A DNA stretch of 64,000 nucleotides from Halomonas chromatireducens (lineage in GTDB: Bacteria > Pseudomonadota > Gammaproteobacteria > Pseudomonadales > Halomonadaceae): contig NZ_CP014226.1 in NCBI RefSeq assembly GCF_001545155.1, positions 1,834,191 to 1,898,190 on the forward strand, given 5' to 3'. The position numbers and the translations under genes are program-made. Below are positions 47,509 through 56,232 of the stretch, piece after piece. Each line of letters begins with the position of its first letter. Position 1 is the stretch's first letter. The notes beneath the pieces were generated by a model, which saw nothing but the letters and a program-made list of their open reading frames with translations, was not told the origin of the DNA and did no database searches.

Positions 47509-48759
47509 ATGGAACCGGCAACACCAACAAGTCGAGCTGACATGATACAGCTCGATCGCGACGACCCCCTGGCCGACTATCGTGACCGCTTCGTACTGGA
47601 AGAGGGTCTGATCTATCTCAACGGCAACTCCCTTGGTGCCCTGCCCCGGGAGGCCCGGAACAGGGCGGCCGAGGTGGTGGAGCAGGAGTGGGGCCAGGGC
47701 TTGATTCGCAGCTGGAATCGCCACGACTGGGTGTCGTTGCCCACGCGAGTTGGCGACAAGGTGGCTGGGCTGATCGGTGCCGCGCCCGGTGAGGTCGTGG
47801 TGGCCGACTCCACCTCGGTCAATCTCTTCAAGTTGGCGGCGGCGGCGATCCGCATGCGCCCGGGACGATGCAAGATTGTATCCGAGCCGGGGAATTTTCC
47901 AACGGACCTGTACATGCTTCAGGGACTTGAAGGGTTCCTGCAGGGCGAGGTGCGGCTGGAAACGGCGCCCAGGGAGGTGCTGTCATCCCACATCGACGAG
48001 GACACCGCCCTGGTGGTGCTCACCCATGTGCACTACAAGTCCGGCGAGCTGTTCGACATGGCCGCCATCACCGCCCGGGCCCATGAGGTCGGCGCCCTGA
48101 TGCTATGGGATCTCAGCCACAGCGCCGGGGCGGTGCCTGTGGATCTGAATGGCGTGGGAGCGGATTTTGCCGTGGGCTGTGGCTACAAGTACCTCAACGG
48201 TGGCCCGGGAGCGCCCGGCTACCTGTTCGTGGCGCGTCGTCACCTGAATGATATCCACCAGCCGCTCAGCGGATGGTTTGGACATGCAGAGCCCTTCGCC
48301 ATGCGTGACGACTACCAGCCAGCCGATTCGATCAAGCGGGGCCTGTGCGGCACGCCTGGCGTTCTCGGCACGGCGGTGATGGAGGTGGGTGTCGAACTGC
48401 AGGCATCTGCCGACATGTCGAAGGTACGGGCCAAGTCCCGGCGCCTCGGTGAGCTGTTCATCCAGCTGGTCGAGGCCCACTGCGAGGGCATGGGCTTTGC
48501 ACTGGCCTCTCCTCGCGACGCCGAGCGACGGGGCAGCCAGGTATCGTTCACCCATCAGCACGCCTACCCGATCATGCAGGCGTTGATCGCCCGCAATATC
48601 ATCGGCGACTTCCGGGCTCCGGATATCCTGCGCTTCGGCTTCGCGCCGCTCTATGTCCGCCATGTGGATATCTGGGACACCGTTCAGGCCTTGGCGGACA
48701 TCATGGCCACGGGCGAGTGGGATGCGCCACAGTACAAGCAGCGCAGCGCGGTGACCTGA
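47509..48759 (+). CDS. kynU: Kynureninase KynU
   Basis: PLP-dependent enzyme turning kynurenine into anthranilate and alanine, 416 residues. It begins near LDRDDPLADYRDRFVL and has LIYLNGNSLGALPREARNRA, VADSTSVNLFKLAAAA, LTHVHYKSGELFDMAAITA, LWDLSHSAGAVPVDL, and the cofactor lysine in VGCGYKYLNGGPGAPGYL. The start at 47509 is preceded by gaggag ten bases upstream. The gene converges with the signalling genes at 48.8 kb. Together with KynA it sends tryptophan to anthranilate, which may feed quinolone signals or the benzoate route. Confidence 0.95.
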   Translation: MEPATPTSRADMIQLDRDDPLADYRDRFVLEEGLIYLNGNSLGALPREARNRAAEVVEQEWGQGLIRSWNRHDWVSLPTRVGDKVAGLIGAAPGEVVVADSTSVNLFKLAAAAIRMRPGRCKIVSEPGNFPTDLYMLQGLEGFLQGEVRLETAPREVLSSHIDEDTALVVLTHVHYKSGELFDMAAITARAHEVGALMLWDLSHSAGAVPVDLNGVGADFAVGCGYKYLNGGPGAPGYLFVARRHLNDIHQPLSGWFGHAEPFAMRDDYQPADSIKRGLCGTPGVLGTAVMEVGVELQASADMSKVRAKSRRLGELFIQLVEAHCEGMGFALASPRDAERRGSQVSFTHQHAYPIMQALIARNIIGDFRAPDILRFGFAPLYVRHVDIWDTVQALADIMATGEWDAPQYKQRSAVT

Positions 48760-48793
48760 GCCTTATTGGCCGCTGTGGGCCGCCGTGCGGTGC

Positions 48794-51178
48794 TCATGAC
48801 GTTTCGGCTAGCAGCGCCTTGAAACGGCAGGGCCGATGCACGCCATAGCCCTGTGCATAATGCACTCCCATCTCGCGCAATAGCTCCAGGGCCTCGTCGG
48901 TCTCGACGAATTCAGCGACGATGATCTTGTTCAGGGTCTGGCCGATTTGATTGATGGCCCGCACCATGGCCAGGTCGGTTTCGTCGTTGGCGATGTCGCG
49001 CACGAAGAGCCCATCGATCTTGAGACAGTCCACCGGCAGGCATCTCAGGTAGCCGAAGGAAGAGAGGCCGGCTCCGAAATCATCCAGTGCAAAGGTGCAT
49101 CCGCGCTTGCTCAGCTTTTCCATGAAAGTCGTGACATCGTGCAGATTCCTCACCGCGGCTGTCTCGGTGATCTCGAAGCAGAGCTTGCTTGGCGGCAGTG
49201 CATAGTGATCCAGGGTCTCCACCACGAAGTCGTGGAAATCGGCGTGATCGAAAGAGCGCCCGGAAAGGTTGATATGGCAGACCTCGAGGCGGGCCAGGTG
49301 TTGTGGGTGGGCCGCCAGCTGTTGGCAGACATGCTCGATGACCCAGCGGTCGATCTGGTGCGCCGCTCCGAAGCGTTCTGCTGCCGGCAGGAAATCCCCG
49401 GGCGGTATGACCGCGCCGTTTTCGTCGATCAGCCTGACCAGGACTTCATAGCGCAGGCTGTCGGGGCGAGCCAGACACACCAGGCGCTGTGCGTCGAGGA
49501 AGATGCGCTGCTCGGCCAGGGCGCTGCGGATACGACCAAGCCACTCCATCTCTCCACGCTGCTCTGCCAGTTGACGATCGTTCTCCTGCAGCAAATGCAC
49601 GCGGTTGCGTCCCTGCTCCTTGGCCAGATAGCAGGCGATGTCAGCCGTACGTAGCAGGCTGCCGGTATCGCTGCTGGAGGCGGTGATCGGGACCACACCG
49701 ATACTACAGCCGGGCGTGTAGAGAGTCCCTTCCCAGGAGAAGGGGGTATCGCTCACGATGGCGCGAAGTTTCTCGGTGACCTGACAGGCTTTCTCGACAT
49801 CGCAGTTCTCGAGAATGACGGCAAATTCATCCCCACCGAGCCGGGCGAGCAGGTCTCCTTCTCGCAGGTGGCTATGGAGCAGGTCGGCGGTCTGGCGCAG
49901 CAGCTGGTCTCCGGCCACGTGCCCCGAAGTGTCGTTGACGATCTTGAATTGATCGAGGTCGACTAAACAAAGCGCGTGAGTCGAGTCCTCGGTGCGTGCT
50001 TGCCTCAGCGCTTCGGCAAGGCTGCGTTCGAAACTGCGCCGGTTTGGCAGGCCGGTGAGAACGTCGTGGGTCGCTTGATAGTCGAGCTCGACAGAGAGGC
50101 GACGGGACTCTGAGACGTCCTCGATGATCACCACGTAAAGAGGAGCGCGGCGAGTATCGTCGAGCATTCGGGAGGCGGTCAGCTTGACCCACACTGTGTC
50201 TCCCGCGCGACAGAGGAAACGCTGCTCGAGGGTGTAGCTGTTGATGGTTCCTGCGAGCATATCGGCTCTTTGCTGACGACCGATATCCCAATCCTCGGGA
50301 TAGACGAGATCCCGGTAGCGCATGCCCAGGAGTGCCTCTTTGGGATAGTGCAGAATTCCGCACAGGGCCTGGTTGACATCGATCAGGTAGCCTTTGTCAT
50401 CTACCTGGGCCATGCCCACCGCAGCCTGCTCGAAGGTGACCCGGAACTTGTGTTCAGCGGCCGTGATGACACGGCTCAGGTGCCATCCCAACAGGCCGGC
50501 GATCAAGCACATCACCAGCAGAAATGCGACGCTCAAGAGGGATAGTATCCGCCTCATTTCGCGGGACGCATCGGTCATTGCGCGGCGGAAGTCCTCAGTG
50601 AGGGGAGTCAGGCCGCGATTGACTTCCTGCAGGCGTGTCCGCAGTCGCGAAATTTCCGCCATCGAGGGGGCGCCAGACTGCCATTCATCCGCCAGTTGGT
50701 CTGTGAGGGAGACAAGCTCGAGAAGGTACGTGTCGCTTTCCCGCCAGATATGCACCGCCTCATGGAAAAGGGGGTACTCGGCGAAGAGTCGGTACAGCGA
50801 GATCATGCGGCCGATATCATCGGGGTGATTCAGCCCCCGCAGCATACCATCCCTTGCGGCAGGGAGATCCACCGGCGTGGCATCCAGGGCGCGACGTGCG
50901 TCGAGCCCCCCCAGAGGAACGGCAAGCCAGTCCCGGGAGCGCTGCAGCGCATCGGGATGCCCAGTTTCCGCGTAGGTGTCGAGGTTATAGACGGCAGCCA
51001 GTTGCGCTCTGGACCAGGCGCTTTGACCACCAATGTATGCGGCTATGGCCGACTGGATTTGGACCACGGCGACACTGAAGCCGGCAGCCAGCGCTGCCAC
51101 AAGCAACAGTGCGAGGGTCAAGCCAACCGCTTTTCCTCGGTATGTCTTGCTACGGGGGGCTTTCGTCCATGCTTGCAT
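48794..51178 (-). CDS. Membrane PAS-GGDEF-EAL signalling protein
   Basis: A 794-residue c-di-GMP enzyme. N-terminal membrane helix (LTLALLLVAALAAGFSVAVV, about 19-38), a periplasmic helical domain of about 170 residues, a second helix (ILSLLSVAFLLVMCLIAGLL), a PAS domain (KFRVTFEQAAVGMAQVDDKG), a GGDEF domain with the intact motif RLGGDEFAV, and an EAL domain. The EAL signature reads YEVLVRL, so Ala is replaced by Val; IDGLFVRDI and EFVETDE are kept. Cyclase activity is likely and phosphodiesterase activity possible. The start at 51178 has a modest agag site and gives a clean membrane topology. First helix suggests sensing in the periplasm. Confidence 0.87.
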   Translation of the reverse strand: MQAWTKAPRSKTYRGKAVGLTLALLLVAALAAGFSVAVVQIQSAIAAYIGGQSAWSRAQLAAVYNLDTYAETGHPDALQRSRDWLAVPLGGLDARRALDATPVDLPAARDGMLRGLNHPDDIGRMISLYRLFAEYPLFHEAVHIWRESDTYLLELVSLTDQLADEWQSGAPSMAEISRLRTRLQEVNRGLTPLTEDFRRAMTDASREMRRILSLLSVAFLLVMCLIAGLLGWHLSRVITAAEHKFRVTFEQAAVGMAQVDDKGYLIDVNQALCGILHYPKEALLGMRYRDLVYPEDWDIGRQQRADMLAGTINSYTLEQRFLCRAGDTVWVKLTASRMLDDTRRAPLYVVIIEDVSESRRLSVELDYQATHDVLTGLPNRRSFERSLAEALRQARTEDSTHALCLVDLDQFKIVNDTSGHVAGDQLLRQTADLLHSHLREGDLLARLGGDEFAVILENCDVEKACQVTEKLRAIVSDTPFSWEGTLYTPGCSIGVVPITASSSDTGSLLRTADIACYLAKEQGRNRVHLLQENDRQLAEQRGEMEWLGRIRSALAEQRIFLDAQRLVCLARPDSLRYEVLVRLIDENGAVIPPGDFLPAAERFGAAHQIDRWVIEHVCQQLAAHPQHLARLEVCHINLSGRSFDHADFHDFVVETLDHYALPPSKLCFEITETAAVRNLHDVTTFMEKLSKRGCTFALDDFGAGLSSFGYLRCLPVDCLKIDGLFVRDIANDETDLAMVRAINQIGQTLNKIIVAEFVETDEALELLREMGVHYAQGYGVHRPCRFKALLAETS

Positions 51179-51325
51179 TGCCGGCTCTCTGTTCAGATGT
51201 CTCTTACAGTAGCAATCTTGTTCTTGAGCGGGATGCCGCCTCTCAACGGTTTCGTCTCCATGCCGAGTGAAGTGAGCCTCAGATGGGGTCTTCTCGCACA
51301 ATCGGCTCTTGGGTGCTTTGATGCT

Positions 51326-53803
51326 TTACATACGAACCTTCAGCAGGGCTGCCTCGCGAAAGGCCTGCTTAACCACCAGCCGCAGCTCCTCGTCGTCCCA
51401 TGGCTTGGTGAGAAACTTGTAGATGGCACCTTCATTGATGGCAGCGGTCACGGTCTTGAGGTCGGTGTAGCCCGACAGCACGATCTGGATGGCCTGGGGA
51501 TGGAGCTGCTTGACGCGTTTGAGGAATTCCGTGCCGCTCATCTCTGGCATGCGCTGATCGCTGATGATGACATGCACCTCCTGGGTGGCCAGCAGTTGGA
51601 AGGCCTCGTGCGGACTCGTGGTGGCGAGGATGCGGTAGCCCTCACGCCGAAGCGTGCGGTTCAGCGAGCGCAGGATATTGGGCTCATCGTCGAGCAGCAG
51701 CAGGGTCTGGCTACTGGCACTGTCATTCTGGTCTTGCTGCTGCAGCTGGTTTGCGGCCTCGTTTTCGTGCAGAAAGGTGATCAGTTCATCGATGGGCATG
51801 GGGCGGGCAAAGTAGTAGCCCTGATAGATATCGCACATTTTCTTGCTGAGGTAGGCATAGTGGGCCTGGGTTTCCACCCCTTCGGCAAGAACCTTCAACT
51901 GCAGCTGGTTGGCCATGGAAATAATGCCCTGGACAATGGCGGCGTCGCGGTGATCGCTTATGACTTCCCGTATGAAAGAGCGATCGATTTTGATCTTGTC
52001 GATGGGCAGGTATTTCAGATAGCTGAGACTGGAGAAACCGGTGCCAAAGTCGTCGAGGGCGATACTGATGCCCAGGCGGCGCAGCATCTGTAGAATCTCG
52101 ATGGCTTTCGTGGTGCTTTCCATCAGAATGTTTTCGGTGAGTTCGAGCTCGAGCAGAGGGGCCGCGAGTCCTGTTTGTTTCAGCGTATCCACTATGCCCG
52201 TTACGAAATTGGCCCTTTGGAACTGCATGGGCGACACATTGACCGCCATGACGTACTCTTCGAACCCCAAGGCATTGAGCCGAACGTTGTCCCGGCAGGC
52301 GGTACGTAACACCCACTCACTCATGGGAATGATCTGCCCGGTATCTTCTGCCAGTCCAATGAACTCAGCCGGCAGGATGTAGCCGCGCTCGGGATGATGC
52401 CATCGGATTAGTGCCTCGAAGCCGAGGATTCTGCCGCTGGTATCCTGGATTTGCGGCTGGTAGTGCAACTCGAACTGCTGCTGGTCGATGGCATGCTGCA
52501 GGGCGTTGCGCAGCCTGACTCGCCCGCTCACCCTCTTGTTAAGTCCCTCGGTGTACCACTGAAACGTATTGCGACCCTGACGCTTGGCCTGTGACTTGGC
52601 CTGATCCGCCTGTTGAATCAGGTGCGAGGGTTTCGTTACGCCATTCGAATCCAGGGCGATGCCGATGCTGGCGGTCAGGTGCATCTCACTCTGTTCGACC
52701 CAGTAGGGCCTAGCGACATTGGCCAGCAACCGCTCGACGATGAGGGGGACATCACCCGGGTCGACCAGCAGGATGGCGAACTCATCGCCGCCGCAGCGGG
52801 CTACGGTATCGTTGCTGCGTACCTGCTTGACCAGGCGAGAGGCCACTTCGACCAGTATCTGATCGCCCAGCTCGTGGCCGAGGCTGTCGTTGATCGACTT
52901 GAAGTCGTCCAGGTCGATATAGAGGAGGGCGACACTTCCCACATGGTGTCGCGCATGGTGATAGCACTGCTGCAGTCGCTCCTCCAGTAGCGCACGGTTG
53001 GGAAGCCCAGTGAGGGAATCGTGGGTGGCATTGTGTTCCAGGCGCGATTCGTAGGCACGCTGGGTAGAGATATCGTTCTGTACACCGATGAAGTGACTGA
53101 CCTCGCCGCTCTCGTCGAGCACCGGGGAGATATGAAGATCGTTCCAGAAGAGCGTGCCGTCCTTGCGATAGTTGCAAAGCGCAGTGTGGGTATAGCGCTT
53201 TTCGGCAATACCCCGCCTGATGATTGTCCGTGCCACGGCGTCGGTGTCGGGTCCTTGCAGGAAGCGACAGTTTCGGCCCAGCACTTCCTGTCGAGAGTAG
53301 CCGGTGATGCTCTCGAAGGCGGAGTTGACATAGATGATAGGCAGGTCAGGATGATCGGCTTCGGAGATGATGACCCCATTGACGCTTGATTCGATGCTGC
53401 GCTCCAGAATGTGAAGCCGCTGCATGTCACGCTTGCGCTGCGTGATGTCTCTTGCCACCACATAGATGACCGCTTCCGTTCCCAGGCCGGCGTTGATCTC
53501 TACCCAGTGGATGCCTCCCTGGGCATCGCGAGCCCGTGCTTCCAGTGCGTGGATGCGCTGACCGCCCTTGATCTGCTCAATGGCGGCATCTATCAAGGGT
53601 TGGTCATCCTCCAATACCAATTTGCTGTAATGGTGACCGACAAGCTGTTTCTCCGAATAGCTGAACAGCTGTTCAAAGGCGGCATTGACCTGCAGTAACC
53701 GCCCATCGAGATCGACCCGGCAGAACAGTTCCAGTGAGAGGGTGAAGAACTGGTCGCGCTGCCGCAGGGCTTCGCGCAGCTCCTGCTTGCTGCGATCAGG
53801 CAT
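51326..53803 (-). CDS. PAS-LOV-GGDEF-EAL-receiver protein
   Basis: A soluble 825-residue protein. Domains: PAS (about 15-130); LOV-type PAS (about 135-250) with the flavin-adduct motif GRNCRFLQ (Cys179) and the matching NYRKDGTLFWNDLHISPV and HFIGVQNDIS; GGDEF (GGDEF at 338-342); EAL (EAL at 463-465, with later ELTENIL, DDFGTGFSSLSYL and EGVET); and a C-terminal receiver (TLLLLDDEPN from 700, phospho-acceptor Asp749, then KPWDD). Blue light and phosphorylation both seem able to control c-di-GMP. It overlaps the next gene upstream by eight bases (start at 53803), so it shares the leftward operon with the HD-GYP protein and kinase. Confidence 0.9.
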   Translation of the reverse strand: MPDRSKQELREALRQRDQFFTLSLELFCRVDLDGRLLQVNAAFEQLFSYSEKQLVGHHYSKLVLEDDQPLIDAAIEQIKGGQRIHALEARARDAQGGIHWVEINAGLGTEAVIYVVARDITQRKRDMQRLHILERSIESSVNGVIISEADHPDLPIIYVNSAFESITGYSRQEVLGRNCRFLQGPDTDAVARTIIRRGIAEKRYTHTALCNYRKDGTLFWNDLHISPVLDESGEVSHFIGVQNDISTQRAYESRLEHNATHDSLTGLPNRALLEERLQQCYHHARHHVGSVALLYIDLDDFKSINDSLGHELGDQILVEVASRLVKQVRSNDTVARCGGDEFAILLVDPGDVPLIVERLLANVARPYWVEQSEMHLTASIGIALDSNGVTKPSHLIQQADQAKSQAKRQGRNTFQWYTEGLNKRVSGRVRLRNALQHAIDQQQFELHYQPQIQDTSGRILGFEALIRWHHPERGYILPAEFIGLAEDTGQIIPMSEWVLRTACRDNVRLNALGFEEYVMAVNVSPMQFQRANFVTGIVDTLKQTGLAAPLLELELTENILMESTTKAIEILQMLRRLGISIALDDFGTGFSSLSYLKYLPIDKIKIDRSFIREVISDHRDAAIVQGIISMANQLQLKVLAEGVETQAHYAYLSKKMCDIYQGYYFARPMPIDELITFLHENEAANQLQQQDQNDSASSQTLLLLDDEPNILRSLNRTLRREGYRILATTSPHEAFQLLATQEVHVIISDQRMPEMSGTEFLKRVKQLHPQAIQIVLSGYTDLKTVTAAINEGAIYKFLTKPWDDEELRLVVKQAFREAALLKVRM

Positions 53804-55181
53804 CGTTCCCATCACTCTCACTGGGGTCACTGTCCCCAGGCTTGCAGACCATCAGCGTGTAGCTGCCACCTTCGACTTCTTCGAGCTTGCATAGCTTGTC
53901 GATCAGGTGCTGGGTCAACTCCTTACCTTCATTGAGCAGCAGGATGCCGGTTGCCGAGTGGATATCCTGCCCAAGGATCATTCCGGGCTTGAGCTGGCGT
54001 GTCTCTAGCGACAGCATGGTCTTTCCAGCCTGGCCCAGATCCGGTGCCTGTTCGACGCATAGTGCGATGAAGGCCTGGCACAGGCTGGGTTCATAGACAC
54101 GTCCTGACAGCTTGCGCAGCAGGTCGAGGGCCTGCTGTCGTGGCACTTTCCGAGGCAGGATCATTCCCCGCTGAAGCTCGATGAAGTCGACGGCCAGTGC
54201 CAGAAGTCGCGCTCCGTAGGGGATCGCCTCGCCTTTCAGACGGTTGGGGTAGCCGTCGCCGTTCCAGTGCTCACGGTGATGCCGGATGAATCGGGCCGTG
54301 CCCTGCAAGTGCTCCAACGACATCAGCAGGCTTTCGCCGGTTTCCGGATAGCGACGATAGGCCTTGCGGTCTTCGGCGAAGAGGCGCTCCGAAGGGGTGG
54401 TCAGCATGCGATCGTCCCACCCCAACTTGCCAAGGTTGTACAAGGCGGCCGCCATGAGCAGGTCGCGGCGGAGTGAGTCTTCCAGCTCATGGGTATCGGC
54501 GAATGCCTGGATCAGATCACCGACCTGGGCGTTGGCATGCAGGTGGCGTGGCATGCGCTGCGTGATAAGCGACGAAAAGACGCGAGTGGCCATGACATAG
54601 CTGTGCTTCAGTTCGTCGTAGGCCGCATCGAGCATATCGGTAATCTGCTTGAGCTCCTGGGTGCGTGCCTCGACACGCTGCTCCAGCGTGGCGTTGAGTT
54701 CAACGAGTTCCTGGTTCTGTTGCAGGGTCAAGGCTTCAAGGCGTTTCTGTTCGCGCTCGGCCAGTTGATGGGCTACGGCTTGGCGAAGCGTAAGGCGCAG
54801 CTTGTGATCGTCCCAGGGTTTGGCGATATAGCTATAGATATGCCCTTCGTTGATGGCTCGGACCGTGGCATTCATATCGCTTTGTCCGGTCAGCAGTATA
54901 CGGACGCACTCCGGCCTCATTCGCTGTACCTGGCTCAACAGCTCCGCACCATCCATGCCCGGCATCAGGCAATCGGAAATCACCACGTCGACCGCTTCCT
55001 GCTCCAGAATCGCCAGTGCCGCCTCGCCATCGTTGGCAGTCAGGACAAGGTAGTTTTCAGAACGCAGCACGCGTTTCAGGGCGGAGAGAACGTTGGGCTC
55101 ATCGTCCACCAGCAGAAGCGTTGCCACAGGCTGCAGAGGCGGCTCAGGAGTGGGAAGGGGCTGGTCGGCTTCGACAGTCAT
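53796..55181 (-). CDS. Response regulator with HD-GYP-like output domain
   Basis: A 461-residue protein with an N-terminal receiver (TLLLVDDEPNVLSALKRVL; Asp70 in VVISDCLMPGMDG; KPWDD near 120), a coiled coil (about 135-185; QNQELVELNATLEQRVEART) and an HD-GYP-like C-terminal domain that keeps HHREHWNGDGYP and YGARLLALAVDFI. The usual HD pair seems altered (AAALYNLGKLG where HDIGK is expected), so hydrolysis of c-di-GMP is uncertain. It overlaps the histidine kinase gene by four bases at its start; the kinase probably phosphorylates it. A degenerate paralogue lies at 56.2-57.6 kb. Confidence 0.83.
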   Translation of the reverse strand: MTVEADQPLPTPEPPLQPVATLLLVDDEPNVLSALKRVLRSENYLVLTANDGEAALAILEQEAVDVVISDCLMPGMDGAELLSQVQRMRPECVRILLTGQSDMNATVRAINEGHIYSYIAKPWDDHKLRLTLRQAVAHQLAEREQKRLEALTLQQNQELVELNATLEQRVEARTQELKQITDMLDAAYDELKHSYVMATRVFSSLITQRMPRHLHANAQVGDLIQAFADTHELEDSLRRDLLMAAALYNLGKLGWDDRMLTTPSERLFAEDRKAYRRYPETGESLLMSLEHLQGTARFIRHHREHWNGDGYPNRLKGEAIPYGARLLALAVDFIELQRGMILPRKVPRQQALDLLRKLSGRVYEPSLCQAFIALCVEQAPDLGQAGKTMLSLETRQLKPGMILGQDIHSATGILLLNEGKELTQHLIDKLCKLEEVEGGSYTLMVCKPGDSDPSESDGNDA

Positions 55182-56035
55182 CGTTGACCCTGCTCCTGTT
55201 CAACTCTGCGGGGCTGCTTGATTGGAAGCCATACACGGAACGTGCTCCCCTGGCCGACTTCACTGTCTATCTCTATCTGGCCGCCGTGCTTTTGCACGAT
55301 GCTGAAGGAGAGGGCCAATCCCAGGCCGGTGCCCTCGCCAATCGGCTTGGTGGTGAAGAAGGGCTCGAAGAGTCTGTCACGATGCTCTGGAGGGATACCG
55401 CAACCGGTGTCTGACACCTCGAACCAGATGCGCTCTCCTTCGTGCCCGGTACGCAAGGTGATAACGCCGTGGTTTTTGATGGCCTGTGAGGCATTGGTCA
55501 GTAGGTTGAGCGCTACCTGCTTGACCTGGGACGGCAAACATTCGACGTGGGGCAGGGTGGCATACTCCTTGATGACCTCGGCTTTGTATTTGAGCTCGTT
55601 GTTCGCCAGGTGCAGTGTGGTGTCGAGGCCGTGATGCAGGTCGACAAAGACGAAATCGTCCTCCTCGATATGAGAGAAGTCCTTCAAGGCGGTAATCAGG
55701 GACTTGACGCGCTCGATACCCTCCTCGGATTCGGCGATCAGTGCTTTTGCATCGTCGCGGATATAGTCGTAGTCCAGGCTCTGCTTGAGGGCCTGGAGCT
55801 CTTCCAGGGAGCCGACCTGGTCAGTTGCATCGATGATACACAGCAGATCACGCACGTATTCGGCCAGAGTCTTGAGGTTGGAGAACACGTAGCCGACGGG
55901 GTTATTGATCTCATGTGCCACTCCTGCAGCCAACTGGCCGATGGCGGCCAGTTTTTCGGACTGCAGCAACTGCGGGTTGGCCTGCTTCAGGTCGCAGAGC
56001 AACTGGCTCATGCGGTCTGCATCATTGGACTGCAT
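55178..56035 (-). CDS. Soluble sensor histidine kinase
   Basis: A 285-residue kinase with little sensor sequence: a short N-terminal helix, then the dimerisation domain with LAAGVAHEINNPVGYVFSNL (His41), a long helical insert (about 60-115) typical of HAMP-less HPK4-type kinases, and the ATPase domain with N-box LNLLTNASQAIKN, G1 VSDTGCGIPPE, F-box FEPFFTTKP and G2 GEGTGLGLALS. No membrane helix. It starts the operon kinase, receiver-HD-GYP, LOV-GGDEF-EAL-receiver; the two receivers are its likely partners. Confidence 0.88.
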   Translation of the reverse strand: MQSNDADRMSQLLCDLKQANPQLLQSEKLAAIGQLAAGVAHEINNPVGYVFSNLKTLAEYVRDLLCIIDATDQVGSLEELQALKQSLDYDYIRDDAKALIAESEEGIERVKSLITALKDFSHIEEDDFVFVDLHHGLDTTLHLANNELKYKAEVIKEYATLPHVECLPSQVKQVALNLLTNASQAIKNHGVITLRTGHEGERIWFEVSDTGCGIPPEHRDRLFEPFFTTKPIGEGTGLGLALSFSIVQKHGGQIEIDSEVGQGSTFRVWLPIKQPRRVEQEQGQR

Positions 56036-56232
56036 AGCGACTCCCTGTCGTGGTAGATCAATCCCGAATGGTAATGATCTTCCTTACTATCAATCGGCAG
56101 GTGGACGCAGGGCTTGAGGGATATTTCGAGATGGCTTCTCGGCAGGTCCATCGGCGTGTGGCTGTTGCCGCTTGAAAATCGTCTCAGGGCGGGGGGATTG
56201 CGTTGCCGTCGCCAGCGCGCACAGGGCAGGCG

